Below are positions 8,503 through 16,789 of a stretch of 47,430 nt of DNA, piece after piece; positions within the stretch are counted from its first letter, which is position 1, and the number at the start of each line of letters is the position of its first letter. The notes below the pieces were generated by a model. The model was not told where the DNA came from. It ran no database searches and saw only the letters and a list, made by a program, of their open reading frames with translations. The translations under genes and the position numbers were made by a program. The DNA is taken from NCBI GenBank assembly GCA_003499525.1, contig DNTB01000070.1, forward strand, positions 1 through 47,430, given 5' to 3'. The stretch comes from Flavobacteriales bacterium. Lineage in GTDB: Bacteria > Bacteroidota > Bacteroidia > Flavobacteriales_G > Salibacteraceae.

Positions 8503-8907
8503 ATGAAACTGATGCATCGTCTTTTTCTTCTCGCTCTTCTGGTTTTTTACTTCAGTCCCGACATCAAAGCCCAAGATCAATCCGAAAGTGAAAGAATCAG
8601 CACCTATTTTGAGTTGGGAAACGCCTCAGGGTTGTCAAAGTATTTCAAGGACAACATTGATATTACTCTGAACGATGAAAGCAAAGTGTACACCCGGGCG
8701 CAAGCCGAAAAGATGCTTCAAAGCTTTTTTGCGTCTAACAAACCAAGCGGTTTTAGAGTTATGCATCGGGGGAAATCCAAAACAGGATTAGAATATGTTA
8801 TCGCTAATCTTGAAAGCGGTGAGGAACTTTTTCGGGTTTCTTACTATTTCCGCATAACAGATGGTAAGCTTCTCATCCAACAGCTCATGATTACTTCATC
8901 AGAATAA
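8503..8907 (+). CDS. DUF4783 family exported protein
   Basis: Small secreted protein of 134 aa. A Sec signal peptide (MKLMHRLFLLALLVFYFSPDIKAQ) precedes an NTF2-like alpha+beta domain of the DUF4783 family, known from Bacteroidota but without an assigned function. The start at 8503 is chosen because it places a signal peptide at the N-terminus; longer readings run into the rlmH coding region and a likely promoter. An inner Met at 8512 is also possible. Its stop shares one base with the nadC ATG (TAATGA), so the two are translationally coupled. Confidence 0.88.
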   Translation: MKLMHRLFLLALLVFYFSPDIKAQDQSESERISTYFELGNASGLSKYFKDNIDITLNDESKVYTRAQAEKMLQSFFASNKPSGFRVMHRGKSKTGLEYVIANLESGEELFRVSYYFRITDGKLLIQQLMITSSE

Positions 8908-9743
8908 TGACTGAAGACGAATTCATTCAATCTGCATTTGAAGAGGATCTTGGGGTAGGCGATGCTACGTGCAATGCTATTTTAGACCCAAACCTGAAAG
9001 GCAGAGCCTCATTAAAAGTAAAAGGAAGAGGTATTCTTTCTGGACTTGAACTCGGCAAACGAATTCTAAAATATCTTGACTCTTCTTTGATTATTGAAAC
9101 ATACCTGTCTGATGGTCAGGAGGTTACTTATGGTGATGTGGCCTTTGAAGCCAGTGGTTCCGTTACAAGCCTTCTAAAAGCAGAGCGCCTGATGCTGAAT
9201 ATGATGCAACGAATGAGTGGTATTGCAACTACTACCCGGCAGTACGTTAAGGAAGTCGAAGGAACGAAAGCAAAGATTCTTGATACACGTAAAACAACCC
9301 CACTATTGCGCCTGTATGAAAAGCAGGCAGTTATACATGGTGGTGGCGAAAATCACCGTTTCGGGCTCTTTGATATGATCATGATCAAGGATAATCACAT
9401 CGATTTTGCAGGAGGCATCACTCCGGCACTTATCAAGGCACAGGAATATCGGGAAACCGTAAATCCAAACCTAAAAATTGAGATAGAAACCCGTTCTCTC
9501 AAAGAAGTGCTGGAAGTTCTCAAACTTGGGTTGGGCGACCGTATTATGTTAGACAATTTTAATATCGGGGATACCAGGATAGCCGTATCGGAGATCGGGG
9601 AAAGGTTTGAAATAGAATCATCGGGAGGAATAGACCTGACTACCGTCGGACAATATGCCCGGTGTGGTGTTGACTATATTTCCGTAGGCGCGCTGACCCA
9701 TTCGGTAAAAAGCCTTGATTTGAGTTTTAAAGCTCGGATATGA
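8907..9743 (+). CDS. nadC: Nicotinate-nucleotide pyrophosphorylase, carboxylating (NadC)
   Basis: Quinolinate phosphoribosyltransferase of de novo NAD synthesis: quinolinate + PRPP to nicotinate mononucleotide. 278 aa, normal length. Signature motifs: EDLGVGDAT at the N-terminus, RMSGIATTTR, ILDTRKTTPLLR, GGGENHRFGLFDMIMIKDNH, IEIETRSLKE and ESSGGI...GVDYISVGALTHS. Coupled to the DUF4783 gene upstream and overlapping the YihY gene by 4 nt downstream. nadA and nadB are not in the window. Confidence 0.97.
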   Translation: MTEDEFIQSAFEEDLGVGDATCNAILDPNLKGRASLKVKGRGILSGLELGKRILKYLDSSLIIETYLSDGQEVTYGDVAFEASGSVTSLLKAERLMLNMMQRMSGIATTTRQYVKEVEGTKAKILDTRKTTPLLRLYEKQAVIHGGGENHRFGLFDMIMIKDNHIDFAGGITPALIKAQEYRETVNPNLKIEIETRSLKEVLEVLKLGLGDRIMLDNFNIGDTRIAVSEIGERFEIESSGGIDLTTVGQYARCGVDYISVGALTHSVKSLDLSFKARI

Positions 9744-10702
9744 TTCCTACAAAAATTCGTTGGTGGTTCTACAGACATACACCCATCGTTCGAATTGCCA
9801 ATTATCTCAAGAAGATCACCCTGCCTGGTTTTGGTGGTATACCCGTATTTTACGTTCTGGGCTTTTTCTTAAAGGGCATTCAGGAAGGATATATTCCATC
9901 GAGAGCAGCATCGATAGCATTCAGTTTGTTTTTGGCCCTGTTTCCATCCCTCATTTTTCTCTTTTCATTGATCCCTTTTATCCCCATAGATAACTTCCAG
10001 GAGAGTATCATTATAGAATTGGTATACATAGCGCCAGAAGCGTTCAACGGCTTTTTAGAAACGACCATATTGGATGTGGTAGAAAACAAACAGGCCAATG
10101 TACTTTCGATCGGGGTAATTATGGCCTTATACTTTGCTACCAATGGTATCAATGCCATGCTCAATGCATTTAACATGACCTATTTTGAATTGAACATGCG
10201 AAGCTGGCTTTCTCAACAACTCATTTCCGTTTGGATTACCCTTATCATCACACTTTTTGTTATTGCGGCAATTCTCATGATTCTCTTCGGAAGTGCAATA
10301 AGCCAGATGGTTCTGGATGACTTCTTAGGTCTTAACCAATTGGAGATCACTTTGATTAACATTGGGCGATGGGTCGTAAGTGTAGCTTTTGTGTATTTCT
10401 CAATTGCTATCATTTACTACTATGCACCGAAAAAAGAAAATGAAGAGGACAAGAGAAAGTTCCTATCTCCGGGAGCGACTCTGGCTACTTTTTTTGTTAT
10501 CGTTTTTACAATGGTTTTTGCCCTTTATCTCAAGAATTTCAATTCTTACAATAAGCTCTACGGTTCTATAGGCACAGTCATGGGATTGATGATTCTGATC
10601 TATCTTAATTGCATTGCCATCATCATCGGGTTTGAGCTTAATGCAGCCATTAAATGGACCAAAAGAAGTTCTGAAATTCTCAAGTTTAAACTCTCTATAT
10701 AA
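9740..10702 (+). CDS. YihY/virulence factor BrkB family membrane protein
   Basis: Polytopic inner-membrane protein of 320 aa with about six hydrophobic segments; the N-terminal signature SRAASIAFSLFLALFPSLIF matches the Virul_fac_BrkB family. The family was once called 'ribonuclease BN', a label not supported by later work; its transport role is unproven. ATG overlaps the nadC stop by 4 nt, so it is in the DUF4783-nadC-yihY operon, and the glycan operon begins 6 nt after it, so read-through into those genes is plausible. Confidence 0.93.
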   Translation: MIPTKIRWWFYRHTPIVRIANYLKKITLPGFGGIPVFYVLGFFLKGIQEGYIPSRAASIAFSLFLALFPSLIFLFSLIPFIPIDNFQESIIIELVYIAPEAFNGFLETTILDVVENKQANVLSIGVIMALYFATNGINAMLNAFNMTYFELNMRSWLSQQLISVWITLIITLFVIAAILMILFGSAISQMVLDDFLGLNQLEITLINIGRWVVSVAFVYFSIAIIYYYAPKKENEEDKRKFLSPGATLATFFVIVFTMVFALYLKNFNSYNKLYGSIGTVMGLMILIYLNCIAIIIGFELNAAIKWTKRSSEILKFKLSI

Positions 10703-10707
10703 TCGTC

Positions 10708-11610
10708 TTGATCAGTTTTGCCAAAGAGGAATACCTAAAATTTGCTGCGGACCATGATGTTCCTATCACAAGTACTCCGTTTTATCTCAACTGGTTTTGT
10801 GGCGACCAATGGGATGTCGTTAAAGGGCCATCCCGAAAAGAACCTTTTTTTCTCCCGGTTTTAGTTAAGAAAAGGTATGGTCTTAAATACATCACCATGC
10901 CCACCTTATGTTTGTATTATCATGTTCCTGAAATCGAAGCTGAAGATGCAATCCAGGAACTCATCTCTTTGCTCAATACCCTGAATACCATCAAAGCTGA
11001 TTTTGCCCTATCTGCAAACAGAACAACTCAATATCAATTGGAATCTGCAGGGTTCTCAACCTGTCGCAAGCCCTATTTTGTAATTTATTCCGCTGATTAT
11101 GCAGTTATTAAAGAAAAGTACAGACCCAATGTAAAAAGGAATCTGGCTCGGGCATCTCGCGATTATTCTATTGAATCCATTACACCTACTGAAGCACTTG
11201 ACCTGATCAGAAATACTTATGTCAAACAGTCCATAGATCCACCTTATGACGAAAAAAAAATGAAGAGCTTTTTAGTTCAGGCAAAAGAGAAAGGGTTGTG
11301 CTTTATCAGCGGGGCTTTCAACGAGGAAAGGAAGTTAATCGCTGCAGCTGTATTTCTAATTGACAAGCGCTTTATCTACTACTACCTGTCAGGAATAGAT
11401 CCAACAGAGGAACGTAATGCTGGTCAAACGATGCTTATTGACAATGCCTTACAAGTTGCTATGAACAGTCGAAAGTCCTTTCATTTCTATGGCAGCTCTA
11501 TTCAAGGGGTTGCTCGCTTTATGAAAACATTTGGACCAGAAGAAAGGGATTACCTTGTAGTATCGCGGAAAAATCCAATTTTGCGATCAATCGAAAAGAT
11601 GACTAAATGA
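10708..11610 (+). CDS. GNAT/FemAB-like acyltransferase, first gene of the glycan operon
   Basis: 300-aa protein with the two-lobed GNAT layout of FemAB/Acetyltransf_6-like proteins: an N-terminal lobe (residues 1-130), then RPNVKRNLARASRDYSIESI introducing a second lobe with AAAVFLIDKRFIYYYLSG and an NAGQTMLIDNALQVA helix. Such proteins transfer an acyl or aminoacyl group and often sit in surface-polysaccharide loci; the substrate is unknown. No ATG lies near the 5' end: the best start is the TTG at 10708, 6 nt after the yihY stop. An in-frame TAA at 10687 limits upstream options. Overlaps the next gene by ATGA. Confidence 0.8.
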   Translation: MISFAKEEYLKFAADHDVPITSTPFYLNWFCGDQWDVVKGPSRKEPFFLPVLVKKRYGLKYITMPTLCLYYHVPEIEAEDAIQELISLLNTLNTIKADFALSANRTTQYQLESAGFSTCRKPYFVIYSADYAVIKEKYRPNVKRNLARASRDYSIESITPTEALDLIRNTYVKQSIDPPYDEKKMKSFLVQAKEKGLCFISGAFNEERKLIAAAVFLIDKRFIYYYLSGIDPTEERNAGQTMLIDNALQVAMNSRKSFHFYGSSIQGVARFMKTFGPEERDYLVVSRKNPILRSIEKMTK

Positions 11611-12524
11611 GTGCCATTCCCAGGGTCTCGGTAATTGTTTGTACGTATAACAGAGAAAAATACCTGTCTCAAAATTTAGAAAGCCTGAAAAACCAAAAGG
11701 CGGATTCTAGTTTGTATGAGATTGTCATCATCAACAATAAAAGTACAGACAGAACAAATGACATCGCTACCCAATTTGTTGCCGATAATCCTCAGCTGAA
11801 TTGCAAATACCATATCGAAAGCCAGCAGGGGTTAACACAAGCAAGAAACCGGGGAATCAAGGAATCGGAGGGAGAATATCTGGCATTTATTGATGATGAT
11901 GCTTTCGCAAGGCCGGAGTACATCCAATCTATCATTCAGTTTTTCGAGGAATACAAAACCCCGGATGCCGCAGGAGGGCGAATTATTCCGCAGTATGAAG
12001 CTGGCGATGAGCCAAAATGGATGAGCCCGTATCTGCTTACGCTGGTTGCCGCACTTGATATGGGTGATGAGGTCAAAGAATTCAGGCCTCAAAAATTTCC
12101 AATAGGTGCCAATATGATTTTTAAAGCCAAAGTTTTTGAGGAAATTGGACTATTTGATATCAATCTAGGCAGAAGAGGAGATAAGCTGGAAGCAGGCGAA
12201 GAAAAGGATCTTATTTTCCGATTGCGAAGTCGGGGAGGAAAAATATTCTATGCCCCGAACATTATTGTTGACCACATTATACCCGAAAGCAGGGTAAGCA
12301 AAGATTATATTCGCAAACAAGGACTCGGCATTGGAATAAGTGAAAAAAGAAGGGTGAGCAAACTAGGAACCAAAGCAATACTGGGCAAAATAGCTGAGGA
12401 AATATTCAAAACAGGTGCCACCTTAGTGCTGTTTTTTTATTACTCTATCAAAGGGCAATTCTCCAAGGGTATTACACTCATTATGTTTCGAAATTGGGTA
12501 CTAAACGGATTATTACATGACTAA
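11607..12524 (+). CDS. Family 2 glycosyltransferase
   Basis: 305-aa GT2: nucleotide-binding start VSVIVCTYNREKYL, NNKSTDRTNDIA, acceptor-site ARNRGIKESEGEYLAFIDDDA with the metal-binding DDD, then an acid residue in GEEKDLIFRLRSRG. The C-terminal 60 residues contain a hydrophobic segment (TGATLVLFFYYS) that may anchor it at the inner membrane. Overlaps both neighbours (4 and 8 nt), so co-translated in the glycan operon. Sugar donor and acceptor are not predictable by eye. Confidence 0.92.
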   Translation: MSAIPRVSVIVCTYNREKYLSQNLESLKNQKADSSLYEIVIINNKSTDRTNDIATQFVADNPQLNCKYHIESQQGLTQARNRGIKESEGEYLAFIDDDAFARPEYIQSIIQFFEEYKTPDAAGGRIIPQYEAGDEPKWMSPYLLTLVAALDMGDEVKEFRPQKFPIGANMIFKAKVFEEIGLFDINLGRRGDKLEAGEEKDLIFRLRSRGGKIFYAPNIIVDHIIPESRVSKDYIRKQGLGIGISEKRRVSKLGTKAILGKIAEEIFKTGATLVLFFYYSIKGQFSKGITLIMFRNWVLNGLLHD

Positions 12525-13422
12525 GGAGCAGATTTCAAAGTATACCGAACAGTTCATACGAACTTTCGCTTCGCTGATAAAAGTTCTATACCTTTCAAAG
12601 GCCGATACTCTCAAGCAAAGCGCTACACTTCGTTCTGATGGTTGTTACATATTAGGTAATGGCCCTTCTCTTAAGTCCTTTCTGGAGTTTGAATCTAATA
12701 TTCCTGAGGGTTTCAGCACGATGGCAGTAAATTACTTCGCCGGAACGGACTCCTACGAAAAAATTAAACCTGAATTCTATACGATAATCTCTCCGGAATA
12801 CTGGAAGGGCGAAGAGGATGATTCCTGGAAGAATGAACGAAAGCAACTATTCGTTCATATGGTCGAACAAACCACATGGCCTATGACACTTTTCGTTCCG
12901 GTTTACGCTCGAAGAGATGAAGAATGGGTGAGTTATCTTTCTGAAAATCAGAATATTAAAATTGAATACATCAATACAACTCCCATTGAGGGACTTCAGG
13001 AAATTAGCTTCCTGCTCTATCGTTATGGTCTGGGGATACCCCGTCCTCACAATGTATTAGTAGGTTCTATATTTATTGCCATTCTTAAAGGATTCAAAGA
13101 AATCAGGCTGCTGGGTGCCGATCATAATTGGCTGGAAGAAATGTTTATCGGTGAAGATAACATCGTCTACATCGGCCAGAAACACTTTTATGACGAGCAG
13201 TTCAAAGATCGAACGTCTCTTCTGCGCGCTGATCCCAAACCAATGTATGTTGGTGGGTCAAAGAAACCCAGAAAGTTTCATCAGATTCTGGAAAAACTAT
13301 ACTATACCTTTCAGTCATATTGGGAACTCAGAGAGTTCGCAACTCGTCGAAAAATAAAAATCATCAACTTCACCAAGGGCTCGTATATCGACGCTTTTGA
13401 ACGTCCCGAAAATGGATCATAA
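12517..13422 (+). CDS. DUF115/GT42-like protein, candidate glycosyltransferase
   Basis: 301 aa, not recognised with certainty. The diagnostic stretch is CYILGNGPSLKSFLEF at residues 45-60; a GNGPSLK turn opens the nucleotide-binding fold in both DUF115 (MptE-like) proteins and GT42 sialyltransferases. A later GFKEIRLLGADHNW resembles the 'keIyllGiDf' element of the same group. Position in an operon with NeuB-like and cytidylyltransferase genes makes transfer of a CMP-activated nonulosonate an attractive inference, not a demonstrated one. No membrane segment or signal peptide is seen. Overlaps the preceding GT2 gene by 8 nt and the following acyltransferase gene by 11 nt. Confidence 0.7.
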   Translation: MTKEQISKYTEQFIRTFASLIKVLYLSKADTLKQSATLRSDGCYILGNGPSLKSFLEFESNIPEGFSTMAVNYFAGTDSYEKIKPEFYTIISPEYWKGEEDDSWKNERKQLFVHMVEQTTWPMTLFVPVYARRDEEWVSYLSENQNIKIEYINTTPIEGLQEISFLLYRYGLGIPRPHNVLVGSIFIAILKGFKEIRLLGADHNWLEEMFIGEDNIVYIGQKHFYDEQFKDRTSLLRADPKPMYVGGSKKPRKFHQILEKLYYTFQSYWELREFATRRKIKIINFTKGSYIDAFERPENGS

Positions 13423-13963
13423 CGCACAACTTACAAAACACTTGAAATGGACCCTTGCGGTTAAATGGAGACTCTACAATTTCAAAAGAAAAACAGGTTC
13501 TTGCGGAAAGGTATATTTCGAAAATAACATCCGCATTCTACGCTATCCGAAAAACGTCAGTCTGGGTAATCATCTGGTGATTAAGGAAGGGGTCAGAGTT
13601 TGCAGTTGCAATGAAAAAGCAAAAATCTCAATTGGAGACAACACTACTGTAGGATATCATTCCTTTCTCTTTGCATCTGCAGGTATTTCAATTGGGCGAG
13701 ACTGTCTTATCGCCCCTTTCGTATATATTGTGGACAGTGATCATGGTGTCTTACGAGAAAAACCAATTAATCAGCAGCCTAATGCCGCAGAAGAAATCTC
13801 GATCGGAAATGATGTGTGGCTGGGGACAGGAGCGAAAATCCTGAAAGGTGTAACCATTGGCGATGGCGCTATTATTGCAGCCGGAGCCCTCGTGAAAAGC
13901 AACGTAGAACCCTATGCAATATATGGGGGTATTCCAGCCAAAAAAATCGGAGAACGGAACTGA
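13412..13963 (+). CDS. Hexapeptide-repeat (left-handed beta-helix) acyltransferase
   Basis: 183-aa WcaF/Maa-like O-acetyltransferase. Hexapeptide repeats are clear from about residue 55 (ISIGDNTTVGYHSFLFASAGISIG), followed by the catalytic-loop region VDSDHGV with its His, then IGNDVWLGTGAKILKGVTIGDGAIIAAGALV and the ending YGGIPAKKIGERN. The ATG at 13412 is used; it overlaps the preceding stop by 11 nt, while the TTG five codons earlier is less likely. It lacks the N-terminal Rossmann part of NeuD/LegH/PglD acyltransferases, so it more likely acetylates an assembled glycan or a sugar nucleotide in general than performs the LegH step. Its TGA overlaps the next ATG. Confidence 0.92.
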   Translation: MDHNAQLTKHLKWTLAVKWRLYNFKRKTGSCGKVYFENNIRILRYPKNVSLGNHLVIKEGVRVCSCNEKAKISIGDNTTVGYHSFLFASAGISIGRDCLIAPFVYIVDSDHGVLREKPINQQPNAAEEISIGNDVWLGTGAKILKGVTIGDGAIIAAGALVKSNVEPYAIYGGIPAKKIGERN

Positions 13964-14652
13964 TGAAGGTCGGTGCAATCATACTAAGCAGATATAATTC
14001 CTCGCGCCTTCACGGAAAGGTACTTCACAAGATACATGGAACTCCATTGGTGCATCATATTGTCAACAGGTTGAGCCAGTATTTTCCTCTTAATAACATT
14101 GTGTTGGCCACATCTAATGAACCATCAGACGATCCGATTGCTGAGTACGCTAGACAGAATGAGATTCAGCTCTTCCGCGGTAGCCTGAATAACGTCGCTC
14201 ATAGATTTGCTGAAGCAGCAATGTCAATAGAGGCTGATGCGGCAATTAGAATAAACGGGGATAATCTCTTTATAGACCTCGAAAGTCTTGATGAAATGAT
14301 TCGCATTTATGATGGTGGGGAATACGATTTTGTCAGCAATGTGCCGCAGCGAACATTCCCCTTTGGAATGAGCATCGAGATTGTAAATGTAGACTTTTAC
14401 TATAAAGTGCTACCTAAGATGACTACCCGTTCATGGCAAGAGCATGTTACGCTCTACTTATACGAGAATGAAACCGGGAGGCAATTTCATTACAGGAACT
14501 CCAAATGTCCTTCAATGCAGGGCAAAAAACTTGCAATTGACACCACTGAAGACCTTGAAAAAGCAAATAAAATAATGGAAGTGCTTAATCCTGATTTTTA
14601 TAATTACGACCTTTGCAAGCTTTCTAAAATACTGGATGAGATAGATGAGTAG
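13963..14652 (+). CDS. SpsF/KdsB-like cytidylyltransferase
   Basis: 229-aa nucleotidyltransferase of the SpsF/NeuA/KdsB superfamily. Begins MKVGAIILSRYNSSRLHGKV (the family's nucleotide-binding S-x-RL-x-GK loop), then ATSNEPSDDPIAEYA, FRGSLNNVAHRFAEA, RINGDNLFIDLESLDEM with the metal-binding Asp, WQEHVTLY and a late KLAIDTTEDLEKA. It is adjacent to and overlaps (8 nt) the NeuB-like gene, the same pairing as Bacillus spsE-spsF, so CMP-activation of the nonulosonate made by that synthase is the best inference. The start is the ATG overlapping the previous TGA; longer in-frame readings lie inside the acyltransferase gene. Confidence 0.88.
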   Translation: MKVGAIILSRYNSSRLHGKVLHKIHGTPLVHHIVNRLSQYFPLNNIVLATSNEPSDDPIAEYARQNEIQLFRGSLNNVAHRFAEAAMSIEADAAIRINGDNLFIDLESLDEMIRIYDGGEYDFVSNVPQRTFPFGMSIEIVNVDFYYKVLPKMTTRSWQEHVTLYLYENETGRQFHYRNSKCPSMQGKKLAIDTTEDLEKANKIMEVLNPDFYNYDLCKLSKILDEIDE

Positions 14653-15655
14653 CACCTGGAAAGGAAAATATGGTCCTCTATTAATTGCCGAAATTGGCGG
14701 AAACCATGAGGGAGATATGGAATATGCCAGAAGACTTACAAATCTCGCTATTGAATCCGGTGCGGATTATGTAAAATTTCAGCTATACTCAGGAGATACA
14801 CTGGTCAGCAGGTTAGAAAACCCGCAAAGAAACAAGCATTTCAAGAAATTCGAACTCTCAAAGGATAACTATATTGAACTCGCCGAAGCATGCAAATCAC
14901 AAGGCGTCGGATTTATGGCAAGTGTTTGGGATCCAGCGTATTTTGAGTGGATAGACCCTTACATGAATATCTATAAAATAGGATCAGGTGATCTAACCGC
15001 TTATCCTGTGTTGAGAGAAACCGCCCTAATGAAAAAACCCATTCTTCTGTCAACCGGTCTTGCAAATCAAAATGAAGTAGAAAAATCCGTGCGATATCTG
15101 CAAGGATTGGATAAGCGCTACCTGAGCGGAGATTATTTAGCGGTTTTACAGTGCACTTCAATGTATCCTATTCCTGCAAGAGATGCCAATCTTGCGGTAA
15201 TGAATGCCTACCGCAGCGCACTGCAGCTACCTGTGGGTTACTCTGATCATACTGAAGGCTCAAAAGCATTGATAACAGCAGTGGCCATGGGAGCCGAAAT
15301 TCTGGAATTTCATTTTACAGACAGTCGGGAAGGAAAGGAATTCCGAGATCACAAAGTCTCACTTACCATTGATGAAGTGAAAGAACTTATATCAGAAATC
15401 CTTCAGATCGAAGAACTAAAAGGAAATTCAAAGAAGGAACCCCTTGACATCGAGGCTGATCACGTGGTATCCTTCCGCAGGTCGCTTTATCCGAAATTTG
15501 ATCTACCTAAGGGAACAACTCTGGATGAGAATAATTTGATTGCACTTAGACCAAATACGGGCATCGACGCACGAGAATTTGAAAATATATTAGGTAAAAA
15601 AACAAAAATAGATTTGACAGCTCATCAAAAAATGAGTTGGGAAATGTTAGAATAG
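14645..15655 (+). CDS. neuB: NeuB/SpsE-family nonulosonic acid synthase
   Basis: Condenses phosphoenolpyruvate with a 6-carbon N-acyl amino sugar to a 9-carbon sialic-acid-like sugar. 336 aa: TIM-barrel part with IAEIGGNHEGDMEYARRL, GADYVKFQLYS, KIGSGDL, LLSTGLA, LQCTSMYPIPARDANLAVM and LPVGYSDHTEGS, then a C-terminal SAF (antifreeze-like) domain from about residue 275 (FRRSLYPKFDLPKGTTLDE). The usual EKH-F/W-T metal-site motif reads EFHFT here and the following DR motif reads DSREGKEFRDH, so it is a divergent member; the exact sugar (sialic, legionaminic, other) cannot be told. Overlaps the cytidylyltransferase gene by 8 nt. Confidence 0.92.
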   Translation: MSSTWKGKYGPLLIAEIGGNHEGDMEYARRLTNLAIESGADYVKFQLYSGDTLVSRLENPQRNKHFKKFELSKDNYIELAEACKSQGVGFMASVWDPAYFEWIDPYMNIYKIGSGDLTAYPVLRETALMKKPILLSTGLANQNEVEKSVRYLQGLDKRYLSGDYLAVLQCTSMYPIPARDANLAVMNAYRSALQLPVGYSDHTEGSKALITAVAMGAEILEFHFTDSREGKEFRDHKVSLTIDEVKELISEILQIEELKGNSKKEPLDIEADHVVSFRRSLYPKFDLPKGTTLDENNLIALRPNTGIDAREFENILGKKTKIDLTAHQKMSWEMLE

Positions 15656-15664
15656 TTAGAAATA

Positions 15665-16789
15665 ATGGTCAATTGGACAAAGAAAACACCCCTGCATATC
15701 CAGAAAGAACGATCTAAAGAAGTCTGGATTCGGGAAGCAGATGAAGGAATAGAAGAATATCCGATGGACTTGTATTTAGGCAAGAAAACGGATCTGTTAA
15801 AACTGAAAAAATCGATTGTATCCGACTTAGACTCTAAGATCGAATATTATCGTCAATCCAGAAAAGAACTCTATGGGGGAAAAGACATGGAATATGTTTC
15901 AGCTTGTCCCGTTACAGGAATAAGCAGCGAAAAATGTACTCCGGTTGCAAATATTTATGGGGCAGAGTACATTCAAACCCCTGATACAGGACACGTTTAT
16001 GTAAAGAACCGCCCTGGTAAGACTGCCATTAACAATTTCTATCTGAATAATATCACTTATGCTGCCACTTACACGGATAAAAGCGCAGCCGAATCAAGGC
16101 TGGAGGCTATTGCGGTTCCATGGTGTGAATGGACCATAGAAGTCTATGAAAAACAGTACGGACGAAAACCAAAACGCATATTGGATGTAGGATCCGGAGC
16201 AGGGCATTTTGTTGAAGCATGCCGGAGAAAAGGGCTGAAAGCCAATGGCATAGAATTAAGCGAATCTTCGAGAAATTTTTCACAGGAAATATGGGGCATT
16301 GAACTTGACGGACGAGATTTTAATGAAGTTTGGAAGGAATATGAAGGTTATGATATTGTAACTTTCTGGGGTCTTTTAGAACATACTCCGAATCCGGGAG
16401 AAATCGTCCGAAATGCCCATAATATCGTGTCAAAGAGCGAAAATGGAGGTATGGTAATCTCGAAATTGCCAAGATGGGACAGTTTGAGTTCTGCAGCCCA
16501 GAGACTAAACCCTGACACAATCATAAGACATATTGATCCAATGGGTCATATTATGTTGTTCACTGACTCCAGTGCTGCCGAACTCTACCGGTTAAATGGA
16601 TTTGCACCTACCACAGCATGGTATTACGGCATGGATGTTTATGAAACCTTAATGCAGGTTAGAAATGCCACCGGAGCAAACATTGTTCTTAGCGAAACTG
16701 GCACTTTTCAAGTTGAATTGCAGCAGTTTATTGATGACGCCACTTTTGCCGATGGCTTAGTGCTCGTAGGTGTTCCAGGAAACAAATGA
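15665..16789 (+). CDS. Class I SAM-dependent methyltransferase
   Basis: 374 aa. The central domain is a Rossmann methyltransferase (Methyltransf_23-like): motif I ILDVGSGAGHFVEACRRKG near residues 172-190, acidic GIELSE, FWGLLEHTPNPGEIVRNA with the LEH motif, and MVISKLPRWD. An N-terminal extension of about 150 residues has two Cys (ACPVTG...EKCTPV), like a zinc-ribbon that has lost part of its Cys set. Candidate for methylating a glycan or sugar nucleotide, given its place between neuB-like and the GT2 fusion; substrate unknown. ATG at 15665 follows the neuB stop by 9 nt; its end overlaps the next gene by ATGA. Confidence 0.88.
   Translation: MVNWTKKTPLHIQKERSKEVWIREADEGIEEYPMDLYLGKKTDLLKLKKSIVSDLDSKIEYYRQSRKELYGGKDMEYVSACPVTGISSEKCTPVANIYGAEYIQTPDTGHVYVKNRPGKTAINNFYLNNITYAATYTDKSAAESRLEAIAVPWCEWTIEVYEKQYGRKPKRILDVGSGAGHFVEACRRKGLKANGIELSESSRNFSQEIWGIELDGRDFNEVWKEYEGYDIVTFWGLLEHTPNPGEIVRNAHNIVSKSENGGMVISKLPRWDSLSSAAQRLNPDTIIRHIDPMGHIMLFTDSSAAELYRLNGFAPTTAWYYGMDVYETLMQVRNATGANIVLSETGTFQVELQQFIDDATFADGLVLVGVPGNK

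Noticed and set aside
10213..10413. 66-codon ORF opposite the YihY gene
   Set aside because: Antisense to a membrane-protein gene, no motif, no promoter; shadow ORF.
13816..13962. N-terminal extension of the SpsF-like gene
   Set aside because: The extra residues are the acyltransferase gene read in another frame; the family start (MKVGAIILSR) is the ATG at 13963.
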